From: Caulobacter vibrioides
Lineage (GTDB): Bacteria; Pseudomonadota; Alphaproteobacteria; Caulobacterales; Caulobacteraceae
Direction: 5' to 3'
DNA: 64,000 nt
Assembly (NCBI RefSeq): GCF_002310375.3
Contig: NZ_CP023315.3
Location: forward strand, 1,550,001-1,614,000
Shown here: positions 45,064 to 53,614 of the stretch, one piece after another
How positions within the stretch are numbered: the stretch's first letter is position 1
Layout: every line of letters starts with the position of its first letter
Notes under the pieces: model-generated
What the model was told of the DNA's origin: nothing
Seen by the model: only the letters and a program-made list of their open reading frames with translations
The model's database searches: none
Translations under genes and position numbers: made by a program

Positions 45064-45179
45064 GAGCGCTCGTTCTCCCGCCGTTATTATGTGATTGGCG
45101 ATAAGCTGCGGCGTACGCGCCAACCCGGCAAGCGTCATTTCAGGTTTCCGTAGGGGCGAACGCGCGTAAAAGGGCGCGC

Positions 45180-46397
45180 ATGAACGACGCCAGCCCGCCG
45201 CCCGCCCACGTTCCGTGGCGCCTTGTCCTGCTTCTGGGCGCGCTGACGGCCTTCGCGCCGATGTCGATCGACATGTATCTGTCGAGCCTGCCCTCGATCG
45301 GTCGCACGCTGAACGCCGCGCCGGACCAGACCCAGGCGACCCTGGCGGCCTTCTTCGCGGGCATGGCTATCGGCCAGGTGTTCTATGGGCCGGCGTCGGA
45401 CCGCTTCGGGCGTCGCCCGCCGCTGCTGGTCGGCATCGGGTTGTTCATCGCCGCCTCGATCGTCTGCGCCGTCGCGCCGAACATCGAGACCCTGATCGCC
45501 GCGCGCTTCGCCCAGGCGCTGGGCGGCTGCGCGGGTCCGGTCATCGCCCGGGCGGTGGTGCGTGACCGCTTCAGCCATACCGACACCGCCCGCGTCCTGT
45601 CGCTGATGACCCTGATCATGGGCCTTGCGCCGGTGCTGGCGCCACAGCTGGGCGGGGTCGTCCAGTTCGTGGCGGGTTGGCGCGGGGTGTTCTGGAGCCT
45701 TGTGCTGTTCGGCGTGCTGATCGCCGCCTGGGTGGTGCTGAGCCTGACCGAATCCCGCTCGGCGGCGACCGAGGCGCAGGCCCGCAGCGAAAACCCGCTG
45801 AAGGCCTATGTCGCGCTGTTCGGGATGCGCCGGCTGATGGGCTATGCGCTGGCGGGCGCCCTGAACGGGGCGGTGTTGTTCACCTACATCTCGGGCGCGC
45901 CGGATCTGGTGATGGGGACCTATGGCCACAGCCCGCTGGTGTTCAATCTGGTCTTCGCCTTCAACGCCGTCGGCATCATCGGCGCCAGCCAGATCAATCG
46001 CTTCCTGCTGCGCCGCTCAACGCCGGACCAGGTGCTGGCGCGCGCCAGTGTCGCCTCCATTATCGCCGCGCTCCTGCTGACCCTGGCGGCCTGGACGGGC
46101 TTCGGCGGGCAATGGACCGTGCTGCCGCTGCTGTTCGCGGCGCTCTCGCTCTACGGACTGATGGGGGGCAACACCATGGCCGGAGCGCTCAGCGTCGATC
46201 CGCAGCGTGCGGGCTCGATCTCTGCGCTGATGGGCTCGGCGTCGTTCGGGGCCGGGGCCGTGGCGTCCTGGGCGGGGGCTGCGCTGCACGACGGTACGCC
46301 CCGTCCGGTGGCCGGTGTCATGTTCGCCTGCCTGGTCGGATCGGCCCTGGCGATCTTCCTGCTGGCCCTGCCGGGCGCGAAGAAGATTCAGGCCTGA
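45180..46397 (+). CDS. Bcr/CflA-type MFS drug efflux transporter
   Basis: A protein of 405 residues with twelve hydrophobic segments. The DHA1 signatures appear: FAPMSIDMYLSSLPSIGRTL in helix 1 and GQVFYGPASDRFGRRPPLL in the loop between helices 2 and 3 (motif A), and PVIARAVVRDRF. It exports drugs or metabolites by proton antiport. Its stop overlaps the convergent DUF423 gene by ten bases. Confidence 0.93.
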   Translation: MNDASPPPAHVPWRLVLLLGALTAFAPMSIDMYLSSLPSIGRTLNAAPDQTQATLAAFFAGMAIGQVFYGPASDRFGRRPPLLVGIGLFIAASIVCAVAPNIETLIAARFAQALGGCAGPVIARAVVRDRFSHTDTARVLSLMTLIMGLAPVLAPQLGGVVQFVAGWRGVFWSLVLFGVLIAAWVVLSLTESRSAATEAQARSENPLKAYVALFGMRRLMGYALAGALNGAVLFTYISGAPDLVMGTYGHSPLVFNLVFAFNAVGIIGASQINRFLLRRSTPDQVLARASVASIIAALLLTLAAWTGFGGQWTVLPLLFAALSLYGLMGGNTMAGALSVDPQRAGSISALMGSASFGAGAVASWAGAALHDGTPRPVAGVMFACLVGSALAIFLLALPGAKKIQA

Positions 46398-46765
46398 GGC
46401 TGGTTGAAGCCGCGCCAGGCCATCAGCGCCCAGCCGGCCATGAACGACAGCCCGCCCAGCGGCGTGATCATGCCTAGAGCTCGCGGTGCGCCCAGCGCCA
46501 TGGCGTAGAGCGAGCCTGAGAACAGCAGGATGCCGACGAAGAACAACGCCGCCACCAGTCCCATGCTCTTGGCGCCGGCCTTGTGCAGCGTGAAGGCTGC
46601 GAAGACGGCCAGGGCGTGGATCATCTGGTACTGCGCGCCGGTCTTCAGCCACTCGACGGCCTTCCAGCCGTCAATCCCGTGCGCGGCGAAGGCGCCGAAC
46701 GCTACGGCCAGCAGGCCGTTGGCGGCCGCGAGGCCCGTCCAGGTCCGAGGTGTCCACCCTTCCAT
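46388..46765 (-). CDS. DUF423 family membrane protein (YgdD-like)
   Basis: A protein of 125 residues with four hydrophobic helices: TGLAAANGLLAVAFGAFAAH, TGAQYQMIHALAVFAAFTLH, LVAALFFVGILLFSGSLYAMAL and the GMITPLGGLSFMAGWALMAW segment. This is the conserved DUF423 layout; function is not known. It is convergent with the MFS gene and divergent from the next operon. Confidence 0.92.
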   Translation of the reverse strand: MEGWTPRTWTGLAAANGLLAVAFGAFAAHGIDGWKAVEWLKTGAQYQMIHALAVFAAFTLHKAGAKSMGLVAALFFVGILLFSGSLYAMALGAPRALGMITPLGGLSFMAGWALMAWRGFNQPQA

Positions 46766-46874
46766 CGCCTTTACGCTCCGTCACCGTTGCAATCGTTCGC
46801 CGCGACCTTAACGTCGTTCACCTGCTCGTAAAGCCGGCCCGTCAGAGCGTCGGTGCGAACAGGGGAGGGACGGC

Positions 46875-47981
46875 ATGGCGCTCACCTGGGGCGACGACTA
46901 TCCGATCCATCAGACGCCCGAGCCCGTAGCCTACGCCGGCACGGATCGGAACTTCTATGATCGCTACTTTTTCAACGGCTACGCGCCCGAGGGGGAAGGC
47001 GGCGATCTGTTCTTCGCCGCCGCGTTCGGCGTCTATCCGCACCTGAACATCGCCGACGCCTCCTTCTGCGTGATGCGGGACGGCAAGCAGGTCAATCTCC
47101 ACGCCAGCCGCTGGCTAGGCATGGAGCGGATGGACCTGAGGGTCGGTCCGATCGCGATCGAGGTGCTGCAACCCCTGCAACGCCTGAAGCTGGTGGTGCA
47201 GGCCCCCGAGCAGGGCGTGACGGCCGAGATCGTCTTCGAGGGCCGCGCCTTCCCGATCGAGGAACCGCGGTTCATCCGTCGCAACGGTCCCCGCGCCTTC
47301 ATGGACTACACGCGCCTGACCCAGAACGGTCGCTACAGCGGCTGGATCGAGGTGGATGGCGTCCGCACCGCCGTCGACGGCTTTGTCGGCACCCGCGACC
47401 GCTCGTGGGGCGTGCGGCCGATCGGCGCGCGGGACCCGCAGGAGCCGGTTCCGCCTGTGCCGCCGCAGTTCTTCTGGCTGTGGAGCCCGTGCAATTTCGC
47501 GGACGGCAGCTTCTTCTTCCACACCAATGACGACGATCTGGGCCGGCCCTGGAACCGGCGTGCGGTCTGGCTGGAGGATGGCGGCCACGAGGAGGCGTTC
47601 GGTGGCTTTGCGCAGTCGTCGTGCGCTATCCGCTGGAAGAGCGCCACGCGCCACGCCGCGTCCGCGACGCTCGACCTGGGCGAGGGCGGTTCAGTGTCCA
47701 TCGCGCCGCAGACCGAGTTCTTCATGCTGGGCCTAGGCTACACCCATCCGACCTGGGGGCACGGCCATAACCAGGGCGAGCTGAAGGTCGAGCGGGAAGA
47801 CTTCGTGCTGGCTAACATCGACCGTCGCCTGCCGCACCACCTGCATGTGCAGGCGCTGAGCCGCGTGACCTTTGTCGACGGCCAGGGCCGGTCTCGGGTC
47901 GGCCGGGGCGTCTTCGAGCAGCTGGTGATCGGACCGCACGCGCCGTCCGGTTTCGCCTCGATCCTGGATCTGGCCCCATGA
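46875..47981 (+). CDS. uncharacterised beta-rich protein (DUF7064-like)
   Basis: A protein of 368 residues without signal peptide or membrane helix. It looks like two lipocalin/AttH-type beta sandwiches: first around FNGYAPEGEGGDLFFAAAFG and IEVLQPLQRLKLVVQ, second around GFVGTRDRSWGVRP and PQFFWLWSPCNFADGSFFF. Such proteins commonly neighbour APH-type kinases in proteobacteria and actinobacteria, as here (four-base overlap with the next gene), but no reaction is known to me. The family name is from memory and should be checked. Confidence 0.75.
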   Translation: MALTWGDDYPIHQTPEPVAYAGTDRNFYDRYFFNGYAPEGEGGDLFFAAAFGVYPHLNIADASFCVMRDGKQVNLHASRWLGMERMDLRVGPIAIEVLQPLQRLKLVVQAPEQGVTAEIVFEGRAFPIEEPRFIRRNGPRAFMDYTRLTQNGRYSGWIEVDGVRTAVDGFVGTRDRSWGVRPIGARDPQEPVPPVPPQFFWLWSPCNFADGSFFFHTNDDDLGRPWNRRAVWLEDGGHEEAFGGFAQSSCAIRWKSATRHAASATLDLGEGGSVSIAPQTEFFMLGLGYTHPTWGHGHNQGELKVEREDFVLANIDRRLPHHLHVQALSRVTFVDGQGRSRVGRGVFEQLVIGPHAPSGFASILDLAP

Positions 47982-48988
47982 GCCTGACCGAGCGCCTCGA
48001 GGCCTATCTGTCGCGCATCTGGTCGACGCCCGTGGCGGTGTCGGACCTCTCGCGCATTCCCGGCGGCGCCAGTCGCGAGACCTATCGCTTCTCCGCCGTG
48101 GCGGATGGCCAGACGCGCCCGCTGATCCTGCGTCGCGACCCGCCGGGCAGCCTGATCGAAACCGATCGAAACCTTGAGTATCTTGCCTTTGCGTCCTTCC
48201 ACGAGTGTCTGCCCGTCCCGCGTCCCGTCGCCATGGAGGCCGAGGGCGCCGAGCTGGAACGGCCGTTCTTCATCATGGAGCGGGTCGAGGGCGGCGCCGC
48301 CGCCTCGCCCTTCACGGTCGTTCCTTATGGCGAGCACGCCCGGGCGATCGGCGAGCAGTTCTTCCGGATCCTCGGGACCATCGCCGCGGCCGATCCGGCG
48401 ACCTTGCCGCTGGCCAAGGTCGCCGAACGTCCTGCGCCCGAGGATTGCTGGCGGATCGCGCTCGACCACTGGACCAAGGTCATCGAGGACGACCAGCAGC
48501 ATCCGCAACCCATCGTCTGGGCGGCCATCCGCGCGCTGCGTCGCCGCCCGCCGCCGCCGGCCCAGGCGGTGCGCGTGGTTCACGGCGACTATCGCACAGG
48601 CAACTTCCTGCACGACGGCGCAGGCAAGATCCTGGCGATCCTGGATTGGGAGATGGTCCACCTGGGCGACCCGCTGGAGGACCTGGGCTGGGCCATGGAC
48701 CCGCTGTGGGGCCACTTCGAGGCCGACAAGGTGGGCGGGATGCTGCGGCGTGACGAGGCCCTGGCCCTGTGGCGGGAGGTCAGCGGTCTGGAGGTCGACG
48801 AGACGGCCCTGGCCTGGTGGTCACTGTTCAACGCCGTGAAGGGCCAGGCGATCTGGACCTCGGCGGCCAAGGAATACCGAGACGGCGGGTTCAAGGATCC
48901 GGTGCTGGCCATTTCGGGCTGGTACACCGCGCGCCGCCACGACCAGATCCTGGCTGAGGCGCTGCTGCGCATGGAGGGGCTGTCATGA
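47978..48988 (+). CDS. APH-family phosphotransferase (ACAD10-type kinase)
   Basis: A protein of 336 residues. The kinase fold shows the nucleotide region LSRIPGGASRETYRFS, catalytic loop VVHGDYRTGNFLHD (Asp base and Asn) and metal-binding ILDWEMVHLGDPLEDLGW (DFG equivalent). This subgroup, related to the kinase half of ACAD10, phosphorylates small hydroxylated metabolites, for example 4-hydroxy acids, rather than aminoglycosides. Both its ends overlap neighbours by four bases, so the three genes are one tightly coupled operon. Confidence 0.88.
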   Translation: MSLTERLEAYLSRIWSTPVAVSDLSRIPGGASRETYRFSAVADGQTRPLILRRDPPGSLIETDRNLEYLAFASFHECLPVPRPVAMEAEGAELERPFFIMERVEGGAAASPFTVVPYGEHARAIGEQFFRILGTIAAADPATLPLAKVAERPAPEDCWRIALDHWTKVIEDDQQHPQPIVWAAIRALRRRPPPPAQAVRVVHGDYRTGNFLHDGAGKILAILDWEMVHLGDPLEDLGWAMDPLWGHFEADKVGGMLRRDEALALWREVSGLEVDETALAWWSLFNAVKGQAIWTSAAKEYRDGGFKDPVLAISGWYTARRHDQILAEALLRMEGLS

Positions 48989-49410
48989 CGCCGAGCGTGT
49001 CCGATATCCTGGTCGGCAACTTCCTGTGCATGGCTGAGCCGGGACCGCCCGAACAGCAGGGCGAGTTCATGGCCGGCAAGGTCGGCGTGGTGGCGCTGTT
49101 GTCGCTGCTGGCCGCCCAGGAGGCCGAGCGGGGCGCGGCGGCCCGTGTCACCGAGAACGCGGCGATCCGCGAGGTGCTAGCCGAGGCCGCCGCCGACTAC
49201 GGTCTGGAGCGGAACTGGCCGACCGATCCCGCCGAGCTCACGATCGGCGGTCTTGATCGCGTGAACGCGGCCCTACGCCTCGCGTTGATCGGCCTGCATG
49301 AGGCGGTTGAGGTGCGCGGCGATGAGGCCCGCCATGCCCGGATCCTGCGACTCTACGCGCAGATGGCCGAACTTCGACGCCTCGACCTGCCGCCGCTTCC
49401 GGGACGCTAG
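48985..49410 (+). CDS. hypothetical protein, third gene of kinase operon (141 aa)
   Basis: An all-helical protein: MAGKVGVVALLSLLAAQEAE, ENAAIREVLAEAAADYGLER and LDRVNAALRLALIGLHEAVE. It starts inside the stop of the kinase gene. No signal, membrane segment or catalytic motif is evident; short proteins of this type often follow this kinase and may be an accessory subunit. The gene is followed by a palindrome (49421-49444). Confidence 0.75.
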   Translation: MTPSVSDILVGNFLCMAEPGPPEQQGEFMAGKVGVVALLSLLAAQEAERGAAARVTENAAIREVLAEAAADYGLERNWPTDPAELTIGGLDRVNAALRLALIGLHEAVEVRGDEARHARILRLYAQMAELRRLDLPPLPGR

Positions 49411-49420
49411 AGCCCTTTGG

Positions 49421-49444
49421 CTTTAGATGGGATCATCTAAAGCC
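49421..49444. repeat. palindrome GCTTTAGATG...CATCTAAAGC
   Basis: A nearly perfect inverted repeat, GCTTTAGATG GGAT CATCTAAAGC, in the 53-base gap between convergent genes. Similar palindromes are scattered in alphaproteobacterial intergenic DNA. It could terminate transcription from either side. Confidence 0.65.
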
Positions 49445-49463
49445 GACAGGCGCTCAAGCCCCG

Positions 49464-50212
49464 TCAGCGGTGCTTGTTGTGCTGGGCGACTTCGTCCGGC
49501 GTGATGTCGATCAGGTCCGGGACGGCCGCGTTGTAGGCGGGCGTATGGTTCAGATCCATCACCACGCTGCGGTGGCCCGTCCAGACCATGTGCACAGCCA
49601 CATAAAGCACGATGGCCAGGCCGACGAAGCCGATCCAGCGGTGCTTGTGCAGCAGGTTGGCGATGGCCGTGGCGGCAACGCCCATCAGGATGATCGACAG
49701 CAGCAGGCCGAAAATCAGGATGCTCGGATGCTCGGATGCTCGCGGGCCGCGCCGGCGACGGCCAGGACGTTGTCCAGCGACATCGAGACGTCGGCGATCA
49801 GCACCTGCAGGAACGCGGCCTTGAAGGTCTTGTTCGGACGCGCGCGCGGCTCGGTGCTGGGATCATCGTCGATCATGGCCATGGCGTCGGCCTCGTCGTG
49901 CGTGCTCTGCTCACGCAGCTCGCGCCACATCTTCCAGCAGACCCACAGCAGCAGGAAACCGCCCGCCAGCAGGAGCCCCACGACGCCGAGCAGCCAAGTG
50001 GTGATCAGGGCGAAGGTGATCCGCAGCACGACCGCCGCGCCCAGGCCATAGAGAATGACCTTCTTGCGCTCCTTGGCGGGCAAGCCGCCGGCCGCCAGGC
50101 CCACGGCCACGGCGTTGTCGCCGGCCAGGACGAGGTCGATCATCAGGACTTGAAGCAGGGCGGTCAGCGGGCCTTGGAAGGCGCCGAACTGGGCGATCAG
50201 GGCGTCGAACAT
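49464..50212 (-). pseudogene. TerC-family membrane protein, frameshifted by an 8-bp tandem repeat
   Basis: The first part (MFDALIAQFGAFQGPLTALLQ...) has the TerC hallmarks LMIDLVLAGDNAVAVGLAAG and IADVSMSLDNVLAVAGAARE with two conserved Asp-containing helices, as in manganese exporters of the YjbE type. After AREHPSI the frame stops; the remainder (ATAIANLLHKHRWIGFVGLA ...) continues in another frame. The break is exactly at three tandem copies of GGATGCTC (49718-49741). Removing one copy restores a single 246-codon frame. It may be a pseudogene or a slippage-switchable gene; in this state the protein loses its last helices. Confidence 0.85.
49718..49741. repeat. tandem repeat, three copies of GGATGCTC
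   Basis: Three perfect, adjacent 8-base units inside the TerC-family gene. Because eight is not a multiple of three, gain or loss of one unit switches the reading frame. Two units give an intact frame. Confidence 0.95.
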
Positions 50213-50283
50213 GGCCTCTCAATGCTGCGACGCGCCGGACGATGCAAGGCGCAAACGCCTTTTCACGACCGATCGGAATAGAA

Positions 50284-50318
50284 AGAGCCCCAGATCCTGG
50301 GCTCTGGGGCTCTGGGGT
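50284..50318 (-). terminator. terminator of the histidine-rich lipoprotein gene
   Basis: A perfect 11-bp stem AGAGCCCCAGA / TCTGGGGCTCT (50284-50294 and 50303-50313) with an 8-base loop; on the minus strand it is followed by TTTCTATT. It separates the lipoprotein transcript from the TerC-family gene. A second partial CTCTGGGG copy lies beside it. Confidence 0.8.
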
Positions 50319-50335
50319 CTCAACCTGCGCTCGGC

Positions 50336-52303
50336 CTAGTGGTGAGCGTGCTCAAGTTCCTTTTTGGGCGCGTCGTGGTGACCGTGGCCATGGTCTTCGT
50401 GATGGCCGTGGTCATCGTGCCCGTGGCCGCCGTGACCATGAGCGTCGTGCCCATGATCGTCATGGCCGTGTCCATGGTCATCATGGCCGTGGCCGTGAGC
50501 ATCGCCATGGCCATGACCATGATCTTCGGCATGGCTGGCCGGGGTCACATGGGCGGTGTGCTCAGCGTGGGCGTGATGGGCGCCATGGTCGTGGCCATGG
50601 GCGTGATCGTCATGGCCATGCGCATGATCATCGTGACCATGCCCATGATCGTCATGGGCGCCGTGGCCATGCTCGTCGTGGCCATGGGCGTGGTCATCGT
50701 GCCCGTGAGCAGCCTCGCGACCATGATGGTCGTCGTGGCTCGCGTTGGTCGCAGCCACCATTGGGTTCACGTACGAAACGTGCTCAGCCGGGGCGTGCGG
50801 TTCAGGGTGGGCGTGGGCGTGAAGATCCGCGCCGTGCCCGTGATCGTCATGACCGTGGGCGTCATGGCCATGATCATCGTGGCCATGGCCGTGGTCGTCA
50901 TGGCCGTGGTGGTCGTCATGGCCATGCCCGTGGTCGTGGTGATCGTCATGGTGCGCCACGGCCGAAGCCGCGACCGCGCCGGCCGCCGCGCCGCCAGCTG
51001 CGGCGAGGAACGGATTGACGTGCGATACGTGCGTGCTGGCCGCAGGCGTGTCGAACTCCATCTCGTTGCGGCCATAGTCCGTCAGCGTGCGGTATTTCCG
51101 CTGGCTCTCGGCCTTGCGGCGCGAGGATGCGACGCTGCGCGAAACACCCACCAGGATGATCAGCGCCAGCAGCACCAGAGCCGCGCCCAGCAGGGTCTTG
51201 ATCGGCGTCGGGCCAAGGCCGGGCAGGGAGATCGAGCCGTTCAGCGCGCCCAGATCCAGCTTGTCCATGCCCTTCTTGGCGGTTTCCGGCAGCGCGGCGA
51301 CGCGCTTGCTGATCTCGCCCAGCGAGAAGCCTTGCGGCTCCTTGGCGCCGGTCATCTCGACGCCGAACTCCGACTTCAGTTCGCCCTTGGCTTCCGGACC
51401 CGGCTGCACCTGCCAGGCGAAGGTGGTCGGCTCGCCCGGCTTGACGACGGCGGTCTGACGACCGTTCGGGGTGATTTCATAGCCCTCGCCCTGCAGTTCG
51501 GCGTAGGCGCTGGTCTTCTTGGCGGCCTTGGTCAAGCCGAGCTTGGCGGCTTCCTTCTGGATCATCTCGCCCAGGGTGGCGGGCAGCGAGAGGGTCACCT
51601 GGCCGGGCTGGCCCTTGCCCAGGCTTTCTCCCGTCGCCAGCACGGCGCCGTTGGTGGCGGCCGGGGCGACGGCGGCCTGCAGCTGCTCGAGCTTGGTCGC
51701 CGGCTTGGCCGCCGCAGGCGCGGTGGCGGCGACGACGGGCGGCTTCGCCAGCGGCGCGGTCGGCAGGGCCGGTTGCGCAGCCTTCACGGGCGCCGGAGCC
51801 GGCGCGACCGTCTTCGGCGTCACGGGCTTCACGACGGCCACGGTCGCAGGCTTGGCGACAGGCTTCGCCGGCGCGGCCGCGCCGTGCGTCTGCATCGTCG
51901 CATGAACGCGGCGCGGCGGAGCCGACGCGGCGTGGCTCGAGCCCTTGGGGTTGGCGATGGGGCGCATGGCCGTGACCAGCGTGCCGTCCGGACGGCGCCA
52001 GGTCTTCAGATGCGCGTTGTGGCTTGGCGGCGGCGGGGGCGGGGGACGCACGGCGTCCGCACGGGCTTGCGCCTGGGCTTGCGTGGACGCGCTGGCGGTC
52101 GGCCCGCCAAGCAGGCCGTCCTGGGCTTGGCCGGCGCTGGGCGGCGGCGGCGCGCCCATCAGCTCCGGCGGCGTCGACGCATTCTGCTGCGGGCTTGGCG
52201 GCGGCGCCGAGGCGACAGGATCGCCAGCACTACAGCCCGCGAGCGCGAGAACGCCAACCGCGGCGGTCGCCAAGGCGGCATGGCGTACATTACGTCCAAA
52301 CAT
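50336..52303 (-). CDS. lipoprotein with transmembrane helix and long histidine-rich tail
   Basis: A protein of 655 residues. The leader NVRHAALATAAVGVLALAGC ends in a lipobox; then a Pro/Ala-rich stretch to about residue 180, a beta-rich domain (VTLSLPATLGEMIQKEAAKL ... TTFAWQVQPGPEAKGELKSE) to about 330, a helix TLLGAALVLLALIILVGVSR near 370-390 followed by SSRRKAESQRKYR, and a tail of about 205 residues with about 75 His in HDDHGHGH-type repeats. The charge pattern puts the tail in the cytoplasm. It should bind Zn, Ni, Co or Mn. It lies upstream of a TerC-family gene on the same strand. I know no family with this layout. Confidence 0.82.
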   Translation of the reverse strand: MFGRNVRHAALATAAVGVLALAGCSAGDPVASAPPPSPQQNASTPPELMGAPPPPSAGQAQDGLLGGPTASASTQAQAQARADAVRPPPPPPPSHNAHLKTWRRPDGTLVTAMRPIANPKGSSHAASAPPRRVHATMQTHGAAAPAKPVAKPATVAVVKPVTPKTVAPAPAPVKAAQPALPTAPLAKPPVVAATAPAAAKPATKLEQLQAAVAPAATNGAVLATGESLGKGQPGQVTLSLPATLGEMIQKEAAKLGLTKAAKKTSAYAELQGEGYEITPNGRQTAVVKPGEPTTFAWQVQPGPEAKGELKSEFGVEMTGAKEPQGFSLGEISKRVAALPETAKKGMDKLDLGALNGSISLPGLGPTPIKTLLGAALVLLALIILVGVSRSVASSRRKAESQRKYRTLTDYGRNEMEFDTPAASTHVSHVNPFLAAAGGAAAGAVAASAVAHHDDHHDHGHGHDDHHGHDDHGHGHDDHGHDAHGHDDHGHGADLHAHAHPEPHAPAEHVSYVNPMVAATNASHDDHHGREAAHGHDDHAHGHDEHGHGAHDDHGHGHDDHAHGHDDHAHGHDHGAHHAHAEHTAHVTPASHAEDHGHGHGDAHGHGHDDHGHGHDDHGHDAHGHGGHGHDDHGHHEDHGHGHHDAPKKELEHAHH

Positions 52304-52410
52304 CGGGTCCCCCGATCCCATGTCAGATTCCTCCGCGGAGCAGCGCTCGCGGACCACTGTTCGCAAGAAGAGCACGAGCTTGCGACGAAATCAAAACGGT
52401 TAAGAGAGAT

Positions 52411-53247
52411 TCACGAAACGATTTCGTCCACCGCGCGAACTTTCGAGGCTTCATAAAGTGCGATCGCCGCGGCGGCCGAGACATTCAGGCTCTCAAAACC
52501 GCCGGGCATAGGGATTTTGCCCAGGGCGTCGCAGTGCTCGGCGACGAGGCGGCGCACCCCTTCGCCTTCCGAGCCCAGCACCAGCACCGTCGGCTGCGCG
52601 TCCAGCACCGCTTCCAGGCTTTCCTCGGCTTCGCCGGCCAAGGCGACCGCGCGCCAGCCCATGTCGGCCAGCTCCTCCAGCGCCCGTGATAGATTGACCA
52701 CGCGCGCGTAGGGCGCCTTGTCGACAGCGCCGACGGCGGTCTTGGCCAGCACGCCGGAGAGGGCGGGGGCGTGGCGGTCTTGCAGGATCACCCCCTTGGC
52801 CCCGAAGGCGGCCGCCGAGCGGAAGATCGCGCCGATGTTCTGCGGATCGGTGATCTGGTCGAGCATGACCAGAAAGCCCTTCGCCGGCGCGCCGATCTCG
52901 GCGATCGTCAGCGCCTCGGGTTCGTCGATCTTCAGCGCCAGCCCCTGGTGCACCGCGCCGGCCGGCAACTGCTTGGCGATCTCCTGGCCTTCCATCACCT
53001 GGAGGCACGTCAGTTTCTGAAGATGCGGCGCGAGTCGCTTGGCGCGGTCAGGCGTCGCCAGAAGGCGCTTGGGAGCGGGGCGGCGAGGGTTGTCGAGCGC
53101 CGCTTCGACGGCGTGAGTCCCCCAAATCCAGTCCTTAGCGTCGCCTTGACCTCTGGAAAATTCGTTTTTTTTCCGTGGCTTGGAACGAAAATCGCGTCCT
53201 TGTGCAGAAGGACGTTTCCGGTCGTTGCGTTCGGAATGAGAGGACAC
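52411..53247 (-). CDS. RlmB-type 23S rRNA ribose methyltransferase (TrmH family)
   Basis: A protein of 278 residues. A basic head (RNDRKRPSAQGRDFRSKPRK) and the L30e-like substrate domain (IWGTHAVEAALDNPRRPAPK) precede the SpoU motifs LDQITDPQNIGAIFRSAAAF, LVLGSEGEGV and IPMPGGFESLNVSAAAAIAL. This is the RlmB/TrmH group that methylates G2251 of 23S rRNA. The GTG at 53247 is chosen; it has no clear Shine-Dalgarno sequence, and a TTG at 53277 is an alternative. It is divergent from the tRNA-Tyr gene, with about 170 bases of promoter region between. Confidence 0.9.
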   Translation of the reverse strand: MSSHSERNDRKRPSAQGRDFRSKPRKKNEFSRGQGDAKDWIWGTHAVEAALDNPRRPAPKRLLATPDRAKRLAPHLQKLTCLQVMEGQEIAKQLPAGAVHQGLALKIDEPEALTIAEIGAPAKGFLVMLDQITDPQNIGAIFRSAAAFGAKGVILQDRHAPALSGVLAKTAVGAVDKAPYARVVNLSRALEELADMGWRAVALAGEAEESLEAVLDAQPTVLVLGSEGEGVRRLVAEHCDALGKIPMPGGFESLNVSAAAAIALYEASKVRAVDEIVS

Positions 53248-53420
53248 TATAAGACGCGCTCCGATTTGGGGCCCCAAGGGTTTCTTAGCCGGCCGGCGCT
53301 GCTCTTAGCATCGTCCGTCACCGTCCAAAGAAGCTTTTGTTCCAGTTCGAAGTTCAACGGCTTGCCGTTGGTCATTGAACCGGATAAAGGCCGCCGGCTT
53401 CGGAACTCCGTCGCGTGCTT

Positions 53421-53506
53421 GGGGGAATGTCCCGAGTGGCAAAGGGGGGGGACTGTAAATCCCCTGGCGTCAGCCTTCGCAGGTTCGAGTCCTGCTTCCC
53501 CCACCA
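53421..53506 (+). tRNA. tRNA-Tyr (GUA anticodon)
   Basis: A class II tRNA with a long variable arm. Acceptor GGGGGAA pairs with TTCCCCC, the anticodon loop is CTGTAAA (GTA), the T-arm is GCAGGTTCGAGTCCTGC, discriminator A and CCA are encoded. The body without CCA is 53421-53503. Confidence 0.96.
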
Positions 53507-53614
53507 TGCACGCGACGAGTTCCGGCGGCAGGCGCTGTCTGAAAGGCAACGGGCGTCCCAGAGCCAGAGACCGGGAGCCGATCGCGACCCCGCTAGCCCC
53601 ACTTGGGCGATTGG

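Noticed and set aside
49718-49741. CRISPR-like repeat
   Set aside because: The three 8-base units are directly adjacent with no spacers; it is a simple tandem repeat within a coding frame.
50213-50283. yybP-ykoY manganese riboswitch upstream of the TerC-family gene
   Set aside because: Only about 70 bases are available and they hold one small hairpin (AAGGCG-TTTG-CGCCTT); the conserved riboswitch parts are missing.
50339-52456. A 705-codon plus-strand open frame rich in Met and Val that looks like a many-helix membrane protein
   Set aside because: It is the exact antisense of the histidine-rich lipoprotein: CAT and GAC/GAT codons read as ATG and GTC/ATC on the other strand, which creates hydrophobic Met/Val/Ile runs. 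The minus-strand frame has a leader, lipobox and terminator.
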